DNA of 36,395 nt, taken from the NCBI GenBank assembly GCA_025934075.1, contig JAICYT010000011.1, forward strand, positions 1 to 36,395, in the 5' to 3' direction. This document shows, piece after piece, positions 8,194 through 15,477 of this stretch. A model generated the notes under the pieces. That model had not been told where the DNA came from. It saw only the letters and a list, made by a program, of their open reading frames with translations, and searched no databases. How positions within the stretch are numbered: position 1 is the stretch's first letter; every line of letters starts with the position of its first letter. Source of the stretch: Gemmatimonadaceae bacterium (GTDB taxonomy: Bacteria > Gemmatimonadota > Gemmatimonadetes > Gemmatimonadales > Gemmatimonadaceae). Position numbers and translations under genes: made by a program.

Positions 8194-10977
8194 ATGACCT
8201 TCCCCACCTCGAGCTTTCGCCCCAATCGCGGCCCCGCGCTCAGCCCGGGCGCGCGCCGCACCGTGCTCCTCATCATCGCCATCGGATTCTTGGCGATCGT
8301 CGTGGTCCCATGGCTCGCCGGCTTCGCGACTGACTGGCTTTGGTACAACGGGATTCACTTCGAGTCGGTCTTCCTCGAGTCACTGATCGCGCGCGGAGTG
8401 CTCTTCGCCGTCGCGGGGATCGTTGCATTCGCCTTCCTCTACGGAAATATCCGCTGGGCCCGACACGGCGCGACCGGAGTCCCCGCGCTCTATCTGAATC
8501 GTGGCGATGGCGTCGCCATGGACGTCTCGCACCTCGTTCCGCGGCTGCTCTTCATCGGAGCGTTGGTTGTGGCGCTCGTCATCGCGCTCGTCGCATCGAC
8601 GCAATGGATGTCCGTCCTCATGGCACTCCACGGCGTTCCGGTCGGACAGGCCGACCCGCTCTTCGGCCGAGACATCGGATTTTATCTCTTTCGCCTGCCC
8701 ACGATCTCCGCGGCGCTCACGCTGCTCGTCGTCCTTACGATTCTCTCGCTCGTAACCGCGGCGCTGCTCTATGGTACGCACGGTGCCGCCGTTTTCGCGC
8801 GGCATGGAGCCACGATCGAACCACGTGCCGGGCGACATGTCGGCGCGCTCCTCGCGGTGCTCTTCCTCCTCTTCGCCGTCCAACTCTGGATCGTCGACTC
8901 CTCGGCGCTGCTCTACTCGACGACCGGCCCCCTCGTCGGCGCGAGCTACGCCGACGTGCACGTGCTCCTCATAGGCATTCGTCTCTCCGCCGTCGTGGCG
9001 GTGCTTGCGGCCGCACTAGTGGTGTACGGCGTGCTGCGGCAGAAGCTGCTCTGGTTCGCGGTCCTCGCCATCGTCGGATACGCCGCGGTCGGTTTCGTCT
9101 TCCGCGGCCTGGCACCTGCCGCCGAGCAGAAGTTCGTCATCGCGCCGAACGAGCTGGCTCGCGAGCGGCCGTACCTTCAACTGCACATCGCGGCAACGCG
9201 CCGCGCCTGGCGGCTCGACAGCGTCGTGACACGCGACCTCGAGGGCGACGTGCAGCTCTCCATCGCGGACATTCGCGCCAACGCCCCGACGATCGACAAC
9301 GTTCGGCTGTGGGAACGGGATCTCCTCCAGCAAACGCTCGGACAACTCCAGGAGATCCGAACCTACTACGACTTCGTGGCCGTCAACGACGATCGATACA
9401 TGATCGACGGCAAATACCGCCAAGTCCATCTGTCGGCGCGCGAGCTCAATACCGCGAAGCTCCCGACCCGAAACTTCATCAACGAGCGGCTCACGTTCAC
9501 GCACGGCATGGGCATCACGATGGCGCCCGTCAACCAGGTGACGTCCGAGGGCCTGCCGGTGCTGTTCATCAAGGATCTGCCGCCCGTGTCGACCGTCTCG
9601 ATCAAGGTCACGCGTCCGCAGATCTATTATGGCGAGCTGACGAACAGCTATGTCTTCGTTGGCACGGGACAGAAGGAGTTCGACTATCCGGCGGGCGACA
9701 AGAACGTGTACACGAATTACACTGGCCGGGGCGGCGTGCCGATCGGGTCATTCCTGCGACGCGCGCTCTACGCGTGGCAGTTCGGCTCGACGGACATCCT
9801 GCTCTCCTCGTATTTGTCGCGTGACGCTCGCATCGTGTATCGTCGCAACATCGCGGAACGTGCGCAGGCGGCGCTGCCGTTTCTCCGGTTCGACGGCGAG
9901 CCATACTTGATGGTGACCGATTCGGGAACTCTGAAATGGATTCTCGACGCATACACCTCGAGTGACCGTTGGCCCTACTCGCAGCCCATGCCGGACGGGA
10001 CGAATTATGTACGCAACAGCGTCAAGGTGGTGATCGACGCGTACGATGGCACCGTGGATGCATACCTCGCTGATCCCGGTGACCCGGTCGTGCAAACGTA
10101 CGCGGCGATCTTCGGCGGCATATTCAAACCGCTGACCGCGATGCCGGCCGACATCCGCGCGCATCTTCGCTACCCGGCGGATCTGTTCCGCATGCAGACG
10201 GCGCTCTACGCCACTTATCACATGGTGGATCCCGACGCGTTCTATCATCGCGAGGATCAATGGCAGTACCCGGGCGTGGAAAAGGGAACGCCCAATGGAA
10301 ATCCCTACATGCGCCACATCATTCTGCGGCTGCCCGGCGAGAAGAGTCCCGAATTCATCTTCATGACGCCGTTTACCCCGAGCGGGAAGGACAATCTCGC
10401 CGCGTGGGTCGCCGCGCGCATGGATGGCCCTCACTACGGCCAACTGGTCGCATACCGGTTTCCTAAACAGAGTCTCGTCTACGGCCCGAAGCAGATCGTC
10501 AATCGCATCAACCAGGAAACGAGCATCTCGCAGCAGATCACGCTGTGGGACCAAAAAGGCTCGAGCGTGATTCGCGGGGAGCTTCTCGTAATCCCCATCG
10601 AGGAATCTCTCATCTACGTTCAACCATTGTATCTGCGCTCGGAGGGCGGGACGATTCCGGAGCTGAAGCGGGTCGTCGTCGCGCACGAGAACCGAGTGGC
10701 AATGGGCGAGACGCTGGAGGACGGCTTGGCCGCGTTGTTCGGTGTGCCGGCACCGGCCCCGGCGACGATCGTCGCCACGGATTCAGGTGCGGCAATCCGC
10801 GTGCCCGGATCTGTTGCCGGCGCCGCCACCGGCGCGTCGGCGGACCTGTTGCGAGAGGCGCAGCAACACTACGACCGGGCGATCGCCGCGCAGCGCGCCG
10901 GCGACTGGGCCGCGTATGGTCGCGAGATCGATCAACTGGGCGCGGTACTCAAGCAGTTGCAGGCCCGACGCCAATAA
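8194..10977 (+). CDS. UPF0182 family membrane protein
   Basis: A 927-residue protein of the UPF0182 family, whose function is not established. The first 310 or so residues hold seven transmembrane helices, starting with TVLLIIAIGFLAIVVVPWLAGF followed by the typical TDWLWYNGIHFESVF. A large extracytoplasmic domain follows, with family-like segments such as NVRLWERDLLQQTL, YRQVHLSARELN, RAYLAWQF-like LYAWQFGSTDILLS, FMTPFTPSGKDN and VYGPKQIVNRINQE. The C-terminus is a short Ala-rich coil (LREAQQHYDRAIAAQRAGDW). ATG at 8194 puts the first helix about 20 residues in. An upstream TTG at 8134 would add 20 residues without hydrophobic content. There is no clear Shine-Dalgarno. The next gene begins nine bases after the stop. 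Confidence 0.93.
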   Translation: MTFPTSSFRPNRGPALSPGARRTVLLIIAIGFLAIVVVPWLAGFATDWLWYNGIHFESVFLESLIARGVLFAVAGIVAFAFLYGNIRWARHGATGVPALYLNRGDGVAMDVSHLVPRLLFIGALVVALVIALVASTQWMSVLMALHGVPVGQADPLFGRDIGFYLFRLPTISAALTLLVVLTILSLVTAALLYGTHGAAVFARHGATIEPRAGRHVGALLAVLFLLFAVQLWIVDSSALLYSTTGPLVGASYADVHVLLIGIRLSAVVAVLAAALVVYGVLRQKLLWFAVLAIVGYAAVGFVFRGLAPAAEQKFVIAPNELARERPYLQLHIAATRRAWRLDSVVTRDLEGDVQLSIADIRANAPTIDNVRLWERDLLQQTLGQLQEIRTYYDFVAVNDDRYMIDGKYRQVHLSARELNTAKLPTRNFINERLTFTHGMGITMAPVNQVTSEGLPVLFIKDLPPVSTVSIKVTRPQIYYGELTNSYVFVGTGQKEFDYPAGDKNVYTNYTGRGGVPIGSFLRRALYAWQFGSTDILLSSYLSRDARIVYRRNIAERAQAALPFLRFDGEPYLMVTDSGTLKWILDAYTSSDRWPYSQPMPDGTNYVRNSVKVVIDAYDGTVDAYLADPGDPVVQTYAAIFGGIFKPLTAMPADIRAHLRYPADLFRMQTALYATYHMVDPDAFYHREDQWQYPGVEKGTPNGNPYMRHIILRLPGEKSPEFIFMTPFTPSGKDNLAAWVAARMDGPHYGQLVAYRFPKQSLVYGPKQIVNRINQETSISQQITLWDQKGSSVIRGELLVIPIEESLIYVQPLYLRSEGGTIPELKRVVVAHENRVAMGETLEDGLAALFGVPAPAPATIVATDSGAAIRVPGSVAGAATGASADLLREAQQHYDRAIAAQRAGDWAAYGREIDQLGAVLKQLQARRQ

Positions 10978-10986
10978 CGATCGCAC

Positions 10987-11367
10987 ATGACCGACGACAC
11001 ACCATCATTCGAGTCGGCGAGCATCGCGGCCGTTCTCGCGCAACGCAGCCGCGAAGATCGGCGGGCGCTCCTCGACGAGCTCGTGGTCATGCTCGCGGAG
11101 GTAGTGCCGGGCGTGAAAGTCGAACGCGCACTGCTGCGCCGCCATGTCAAGTCGATCCAATTGCCGCTCGGCGGATTCATTTACGAGCTGCAACGGCGCG
11201 CGGATGATTCGTTCGAGGCGAGTCGGCTGCAGGAAGTGCGCGGTGTCGTGATTCGCCGCGATCGCTTGGAGATCGACGCCTTTCTCACCGAGCTGGGATT
11301 GGCACTCGACGTCGAGCTGCGCCGCACCGAACGCGGGCGCGACGCACTCCGCGAGTGGTTGAAGTAG
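10987..11367 (+). CDS. Small conserved-looking cytoplasmic protein linked to the YbjQ-type gene
   Basis: A 126-residue soluble protein with no signal peptide or membrane segment. A helical N-terminal half (REDRRALLDELVVMLAEVVPGVKVERALLRRHVKSI) leads into beta strands (LPLGGFIYELQRR, RGVVIRRDRLEIDAFLTEL) and an Arg-rich C-terminal helix. It begins nine bases after the UPF0182 stop and ends 56 bases before the tandem YbjQ gene, so the three are probably one transcript. I recall small proteins of similar pattern (a VPG.....LRR...V..P segment and RGVV) beside tandem YbjQ genes in Actinobacteria, but cannot verify this. Function is unknown. Confidence 0.8.
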   Translation: MTDDTPSFESASIAAVLAQRSREDRRALLDELVVMLAEVVPGVKVERALLRRHVKSIQLPLGGFIYELQRRADDSFEASRLQEVRGVVIRRDRLEIDAFLTELGLALDVELRRTERGRDALREWLK

Positions 11368-11423
11368 TTCGCTCTGCTTTCATCGTCTTTCGTCGCCGCA
11401 CCACTTCACCAGGGGAGTTTGCC

Positions 11424-12263
11424 ATGCCGGATTACGTGCCGGGTTCCACCGCGAATTTGCCGAGCGGGGCTGCGGAGCGTCTGCGCGCGATGCGCGGCGC
11501 GGGCGATCATCCCGCGTTCTTCACCAGTGATCTGACGGTCGACGAGTTCCTTCTTGTCGAACAGGCTGGTTTCCAAGCGCTCGGTCTCGTCTTGGGCTCG
11601 TCGATCTATCACGTCGGCTTCCAATGGCAGAAGTGGAACGTCAGCCAGGAGCTCCCCGTGCTGACCCGCGCAATGTACGAGGCACGCGAGCTCGCGATGA
11701 CGCGGATGGAGGAAGAGGCCGACCTCCTTGGCGCCGACGGCGTCGTCGGTGTCCGCCTCGTCTTCAAGCAGTACGCGATGGACGAAGGCGTTTTGGAATT
11801 TCAAGCCATTGGCACCGCCATTCAGCATCGGGACCGGAAGGGCAGCTTTCGCACGAAGGACAACCGTCCCTTCACGTCTGACCTGAGTGGGCAGGATCTT
11901 TGGAAGCTCGTGCGCGCTGGCTATCGTCCGGTCAGTTTGTCGATGGGAGCGTGTGTCTATCACATCGCTCATTTGAGTTTCATGCAGGCGCTCAAGCAGG
12001 CCGGTCGAAACCAAGAGATGAAGGTCTACACCGAGGCGACGTATGCGGCGCGTGAGTTGGCGCTCGAGCGCATGCAGGCGGAAGCTGTGCAGCGCGGCGG
12101 AACCGGCGTCGTTGGCGCGCGCGTCGAGGAATCGAATTGGGGCTGGGGCGCGAACGCGATCGAGTTCTTTGCCGTCGGAACGGCGGTCACGAGGATGGAT
12201 GGCGCGGAGCTGCGGCTGTTGAGCGATGTGCAGCAGGTCGTGACGTTCAACGGCGCGGGCTGA
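11424..12263 (+). CDS. Tandem YbjQ-type (heavy-metal-binding-domain-like) protein
   Basis: A 279-residue cytoplasmic protein made of two similar repeats. Each starts with FTSDL (33-37 and 150-154), continues with (GFQALGLVLGSSIYHVG / GYRPVSLSMGACVYHIA), a helix with YEARELAMTRMEEEA / YAARELALERMQAEA, a GADGVVGVRL / GGTGVVGARV turn, and closes with LEFQAIGTA / IEFFAVGTA. This is the YbjQ (PF01906) fold, in which small members form pentamers. The metal-binding name is historical and not proven, and only a single Cys is present (Cys177). The start is ATG at 11424, with AGGGGAG six bases upstream. A longer reading from 11355 would overlap the upstream stop and has no ribosome site. Confidence 0.92.
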   Translation: MPDYVPGSTANLPSGAAERLRAMRGAGDHPAFFTSDLTVDEFLLVEQAGFQALGLVLGSSIYHVGFQWQKWNVSQELPVLTRAMYEARELAMTRMEEEADLLGADGVVGVRLVFKQYAMDEGVLEFQAIGTAIQHRDRKGSFRTKDNRPFTSDLSGQDLWKLVRAGYRPVSLSMGACVYHIAHLSFMQALKQAGRNQEMKVYTEATYAARELALERMQAEAVQRGGTGVVGARVEESNWGWGANAIEFFAVGTAVTRMDGAELRLLSDVQQVVTFNGAG

Positions 12264-12317
12264 CGCGGCTGCCTCGCTCGGCAAGCTCGATGGCGTCGTT
12301 CGGGGTGCGCGCGGCTC

Positions 12318-12347
12318 TTGACAACGTCCCACCCCCGGTCGTATCCT
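12318..12347 (+). promoter_or_regulatory. Sigma-70-type promoter of the PadR-permease operon
   Basis: TTGACA (12318-12323, a perfect -35) is followed after 18 bases by TATCCT (12342-12347), a fair -10. Predicted transcription starts near 12354, inside the palindrome, leaving a leader of about 23 bases before the PadR start codon. Confidence 0.65.
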
Positions 12348-12369
12348 AACCTAAGATTCTTAGGTTAGG
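12345..12369. promoter_or_regulatory. PadR operator-like perfect palindrome overlapping the -10 box and ribosome-binding site
   Basis: Perfect 11-base inverted arms CCTAACCTAAG (12345-12355) and CTTAGGTTAGG (12359-12369) flank ATT. The left arm overlaps the -10 box and the right arm contains the AGG of the PadR Shine-Dalgarno (AGGAG, 12367-12371). A PadR dimer bound here would block RNA polymerase. PadR regulators are commonly autorepressors, so this is its likely site. Confidence 0.75.
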
Positions 12370-12376
12370 AGACAAC

Positions 12377-12724
12377 GTGCCGCCTGCTCCAGACCTCGAC
12401 CTCATCAGAGGCACCCTCGACCTGCTCCTCCTCAAAACGCTCTCCTGGGGACCGATGCATGGGCTGGCCGCGCTCCAATGGATCGAGCGAACCACCAACC
12501 AAAAGCTGCAAGTCGAAGAAGGCGCCCTCTATCCGGCCCTCCACCGGCTCGAAGAAAAGGGCTGGCTCGACGCAGAATGGGGCCACACCGATCGCGGACG
12601 CAGAGCCAAATTCTACCGCCTCACCGCGGCCGGACGACGACAGCTCACCGCAGAGCTCTCCAAGTGGGCGCACTACACCGAGGCCGTCGGATTGGTGATC
12701 GCGGCGAAAGGAGCGCGCTCATGA
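12377..12724 (+). CDS. PadR family transcriptional regulator
   Basis: A 115-residue winged-helix repressor of the short PadR class. It opens with LDLIRGTLDLLLLKTLSWGP, followed by HGLAALQWIE, the recognition region QVEEGALYPALHRLEEKGWL, the wing (AEWGHTDRGRRAKFYRLT) and a C-terminal dimerisation helix. The start is GTG at 12377 with AGGAG five bases before. The stop overlaps the permease start as ATGA (12721-12724), so translation is coupled. It sits directly behind a perfect palindrome and a good promoter, and probably represses itself and the permease. In PadR families the inducer is usually a small phenolic or amphipathic compound; nothing here shows which. Confidence 0.96.
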   Translation: MPPAPDLDLIRGTLDLLLLKTLSWGPMHGLAALQWIERTTNQKLQVEEGALYPALHRLEEKGWLDAEWGHTDRGRRAKFYRLTAAGRRQLTAELSKWAHYTEAVGLVIAAKGARS

Positions 12725-15438
12725 GCACCCACAACTGGCGCGGCCTCCGGCGCGTCTTCCGGATTCCGCTCGGATGGATGGGCGTCAAAGCCGACGTCGA
12801 CGCCGAGCTCACGTTTCACAGTCAAGGCCGCATCGACGAGCTCATGGAGCGCGGACTCTCGCGCCAGGACGCCGAGGCGGAAACCCGCCGGTTGTTCGGC
12901 GACTATACGCGCATCGAATCGGAGGTCGAGCGAATCGACCGCGGCATGAACCGGCGCCGCACCATCGCCGAGCACGCCGACGCCTGGCTCGCCGACGTGC
13001 GCTACGCCATGCGCACGCTCGCACACCAACCAGTGTTCGCGGGCGTGGTCATCCTCACGCTCACGCTCGGCATCGGCGCCACCACGGCAATCTTCCATGT
13101 CGTCGATCGCGTCGTGCTCCATCCGCTGCCCTATCCCGATCCGGAGCGCGTCGTGTACGTCGGCTGGAGCTGGCGGGGTAAGGGGAACTACGCCGGCGCT
13201 CTGTCGCCGCGGGAATTCATGTTCTTCCATGAGCAGAGTCGTATCTTCGACGGCCTGGTCGCGACTCAAGCCATCGGCGGCACGGTCGGGGAGACTTCGA
13301 GCGGGACGTCGGCGCGAGGTCTTCGCGTCAGTGAAGACTTCTTCCGCGTGCTCGAGGTACAACCCGCACGCGGGCGCGCATTTGTTCGCGATGAGTTCGC
13401 GGCGGACGCGCCGTCGGTCGCGATCCTTGGACACGCACTGTGGATGACGGGTTTTGGCGGCGATCCGAACGTGCTTGGCCGCGAGTTTCGTCTCGACGAC
13501 CGGCCGTACACGATCGTCGGCATCATGCCCGAGTCGTTCGAGCTGGCTGAAACTGAATCGTCCGGCTTCCTCGTTCCGCTCCGGTTCACGGAAACCGATC
13601 TGGCCGATATCGGGAACAACTATTTGGCCATCGGCCGTTTGCGAGACGGGGTCACCGAGTCGCAGGCCAAACAGGACTTGGCGCTCGCGTTCGACCGCTA
13701 CCGCGCGACGTTTCCCGACATCGTCAAAAAAGAAGGCGATGCCGGTCCAGTGTTGTTCACGTACCGATCGCTGTTCGTGGGCGGGCTCGAGCCCGTGTTG
13801 TGGATTCTGCTCGTCGCGACGCTGTTCGTGCTGCTGCTCGGATGCGCGAACGTCGCCAATCTGTTGCTCGCGCGCGCTCTCAGCCGCCAGCGAGAGTTTG
13901 CTGTCCGAACGGCGCTCGGGGCAGGTCGTGGTCGCATCGTGCGACAAGTCGTGATCGAGGCACTCCTGCTTGGCGTCGTGTCCGCGGTGATCGCGAGTGT
14001 CGTGAGTCTCGCCGGCGTACGCGGGCTCGTCGCGCTCTCGCACGGCAGCATGATGCGCGACACGCAGCTCGCGGTCGACCGACGTGCGCTCTGGTTCACC
14101 ACATTGATCGCGGTGACGGCGAGCCTCGGGATCGGACTGGCGGCTGCGCTCCCTGCCACCCGGATTGACTTGGCACGGAGTCTCAGCGAGGGCGCGCGAG
14201 GTGGATCGCCATCCCGACGCCAGCGCGGCCTCCGAGACGCGCTCGTCGCAACCGAATCCGCGATCGCGATGATTCTTCTCGCGGGCGCCGGCCTGTTGAT
14301 CGCGAGCTTCGTCAAGCTGCGCGCGGTCGACCCGGGTTTTGTGCTCGACGGCATCGTCACGGCGCGCATCGCGCATGCGCCCGCGGGATACGACTCCGCC
14401 GCGGCCGTCGATGAGTTCGAGCGGCGCGTGCTGGAACGCCTGCGCGCGACTCCAGGCATTACGAGCGTCGGCGCGACGTCGTCGCTGCCATTGGTGCGTG
14501 GGCTCAACACCGTCATGACCCTCGATGGAAATGACGAAGCACGGGAAGGAGGCCTCGAGTGGCGCGCGGTGAGCCCGGGGTACTTTCAGACATTCGGCAT
14601 CAAGGTGCTCCGAGGGCGACAGATCACCGATGCGGACGGCCGTCTTGCGCCGCCGATCGTGCTGGTCAGCAAGTCATTCGCCGACAAATGGTGGCCCGGT
14701 GAGAATCCGCTCGGTCGCCGCATCTGGATTGGGAAATTCGGGTCCAGGTCGCTGGGCAAAAGAGCGGGCGATCCGGCGCGGGAGATTGTCGGCGTTGTCG
14801 CCGACATGAAGGACATGGCGCTCGAGCAGTTGCGTCCACGACATACCGTGTGGGTGCCCCAGGCGCAGATGACGCCAAGCTTTCGCTCCTACGTCTCTCT
14901 TCCGTCGTTCGCTGTTCGCGCGACCGACGCTCGTGTCGCGGCCACTGCACTCCGCGCCGTGATTCAAGACGCGGATCCTCGGATGGGAGCGCCCGAAATC
15001 TCCGCAATGCGCGACGTCGCATCGTCGTCATCGTCGTACCAGCAGCGCTGGTTTACTCTGGTCTTGATGTCTTTGTTCGCCGCTGTTGCACTCGGCTTGA
15101 CGAGTGTCGGGATCTACGGCGTCGTCGCATACACCGCGGCACGACGCGTCCACGAGATCGGCGTGCGCATGGCGCTCGGCGCGCGTCCGGCCAACCTGGT
15201 CGTTCTCGTCGTGGGGCAGGGAATGAGGCCAGTCATTCTTGGTTTGGCTGGCGGTCTTCTCGCGGCATTGGCACTTTCGCGTTTGCTCACGAAGATGTTG
15301 TTCGGCGTGAGTCCGCACGATCCACGAACCCTTGCCGCCGTGGCGCTGGTGCTGACGACTGTCGCACTAGTGGCGAGCTACCTGCCCGCCCGGCGTGCGA
15401 CGCGGGTCGACCCGTTGACGGCGTTGCGCTCGGAATGA
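12721..15438 (+). CDS. ADOP permease with cytoplasmic prefix domain, coupled to PadR
   Basis: A 905-residue protein. The first 85 or so residues are the ADOP prefix domain, a charged cytoplasmic helical segment (DVDAELTFHSQGRIDELMER, GLSRQDAEAETRRLFGD). Then LADVRYAMRTLAHQPVFAGV starts the usual permease: helix 1 (LTLTLGIGATTAIF), periplasmic domain, FtsX domain (REFAVRTALGAGRGRIV), second periplasmic domain, second FtsX domain (HEIGVRMALGARPANLV), ending RATRVDPLTALRSE. The start ATG overlaps the PadR stop and has AAAGGAG eight bases upstream. Prefix-domain members are typically paired with PadR, as here. No ATPase is adjacent. Substrate unknown. Confidence 0.95.
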   Translation: MSTHNWRGLRRVFRIPLGWMGVKADVDAELTFHSQGRIDELMERGLSRQDAEAETRRLFGDYTRIESEVERIDRGMNRRRTIAEHADAWLADVRYAMRTLAHQPVFAGVVILTLTLGIGATTAIFHVVDRVVLHPLPYPDPERVVYVGWSWRGKGNYAGALSPREFMFFHEQSRIFDGLVATQAIGGTVGETSSGTSARGLRVSEDFFRVLEVQPARGRAFVRDEFAADAPSVAILGHALWMTGFGGDPNVLGREFRLDDRPYTIVGIMPESFELAETESSGFLVPLRFTETDLADIGNNYLAIGRLRDGVTESQAKQDLALAFDRYRATFPDIVKKEGDAGPVLFTYRSLFVGGLEPVLWILLVATLFVLLLGCANVANLLLARALSRQREFAVRTALGAGRGRIVRQVVIEALLLGVVSAVIASVVSLAGVRGLVALSHGSMMRDTQLAVDRRALWFTTLIAVTASLGIGLAAALPATRIDLARSLSEGARGGSPSRRQRGLRDALVATESAIAMILLAGAGLLIASFVKLRAVDPGFVLDGIVTARIAHAPAGYDSAAAVDEFERRVLERLRATPGITSVGATSSLPLVRGLNTVMTLDGNDEAREGGLEWRAVSPGYFQTFGIKVLRGRQITDADGRLAPPIVLVSKSFADKWWPGENPLGRRIWIGKFGSRSLGKRAGDPAREIVGVVADMKDMALEQLRPRHTVWVPQAQMTPSFRSYVSLPSFAVRATDARVAATALRAVIQDADPRMGAPEISAMRDVASSSSSYQQRWFTLVLMSLFAAVALGLTSVGIYGVVAYTAARRVHEIGVRMALGARPANLVVLVVGQGMRPVILGLAGGLLAALALSRLLTKMLFGVSPHDPRTLAAVALVLTTVALVASYLPARRATRVDPLTALRSE

Positions 15439-15447
15439 CCACACGAC

Positions 15448-15476
15448 CGTGCAGCGATTGCCGCGGCCAATGCACG
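15448..15476. terminator. Hairpin filling the gap between two convergent permease genes
   Basis: Outer arms CGTGCA (15448-15453) and TGCACG (15471-15476), and an inner TTG/CAA pair around CCGCGGC, form an imperfect stem-loop with a small left-side bulge. It occupies nearly all of the 39 bases between the two convergent stop codons. There is no T-tract on either strand, so any terminator role would be non-canonical. Confidence 0.4.
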
Positions 15477-15477
15477 C

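Noticed and set aside
8340..9824. 494-codon plus-strand frame inside the UPF0182 gene
   Set aside because: Out-of-frame Arg-rich shadow of a well-supported membrane protein.
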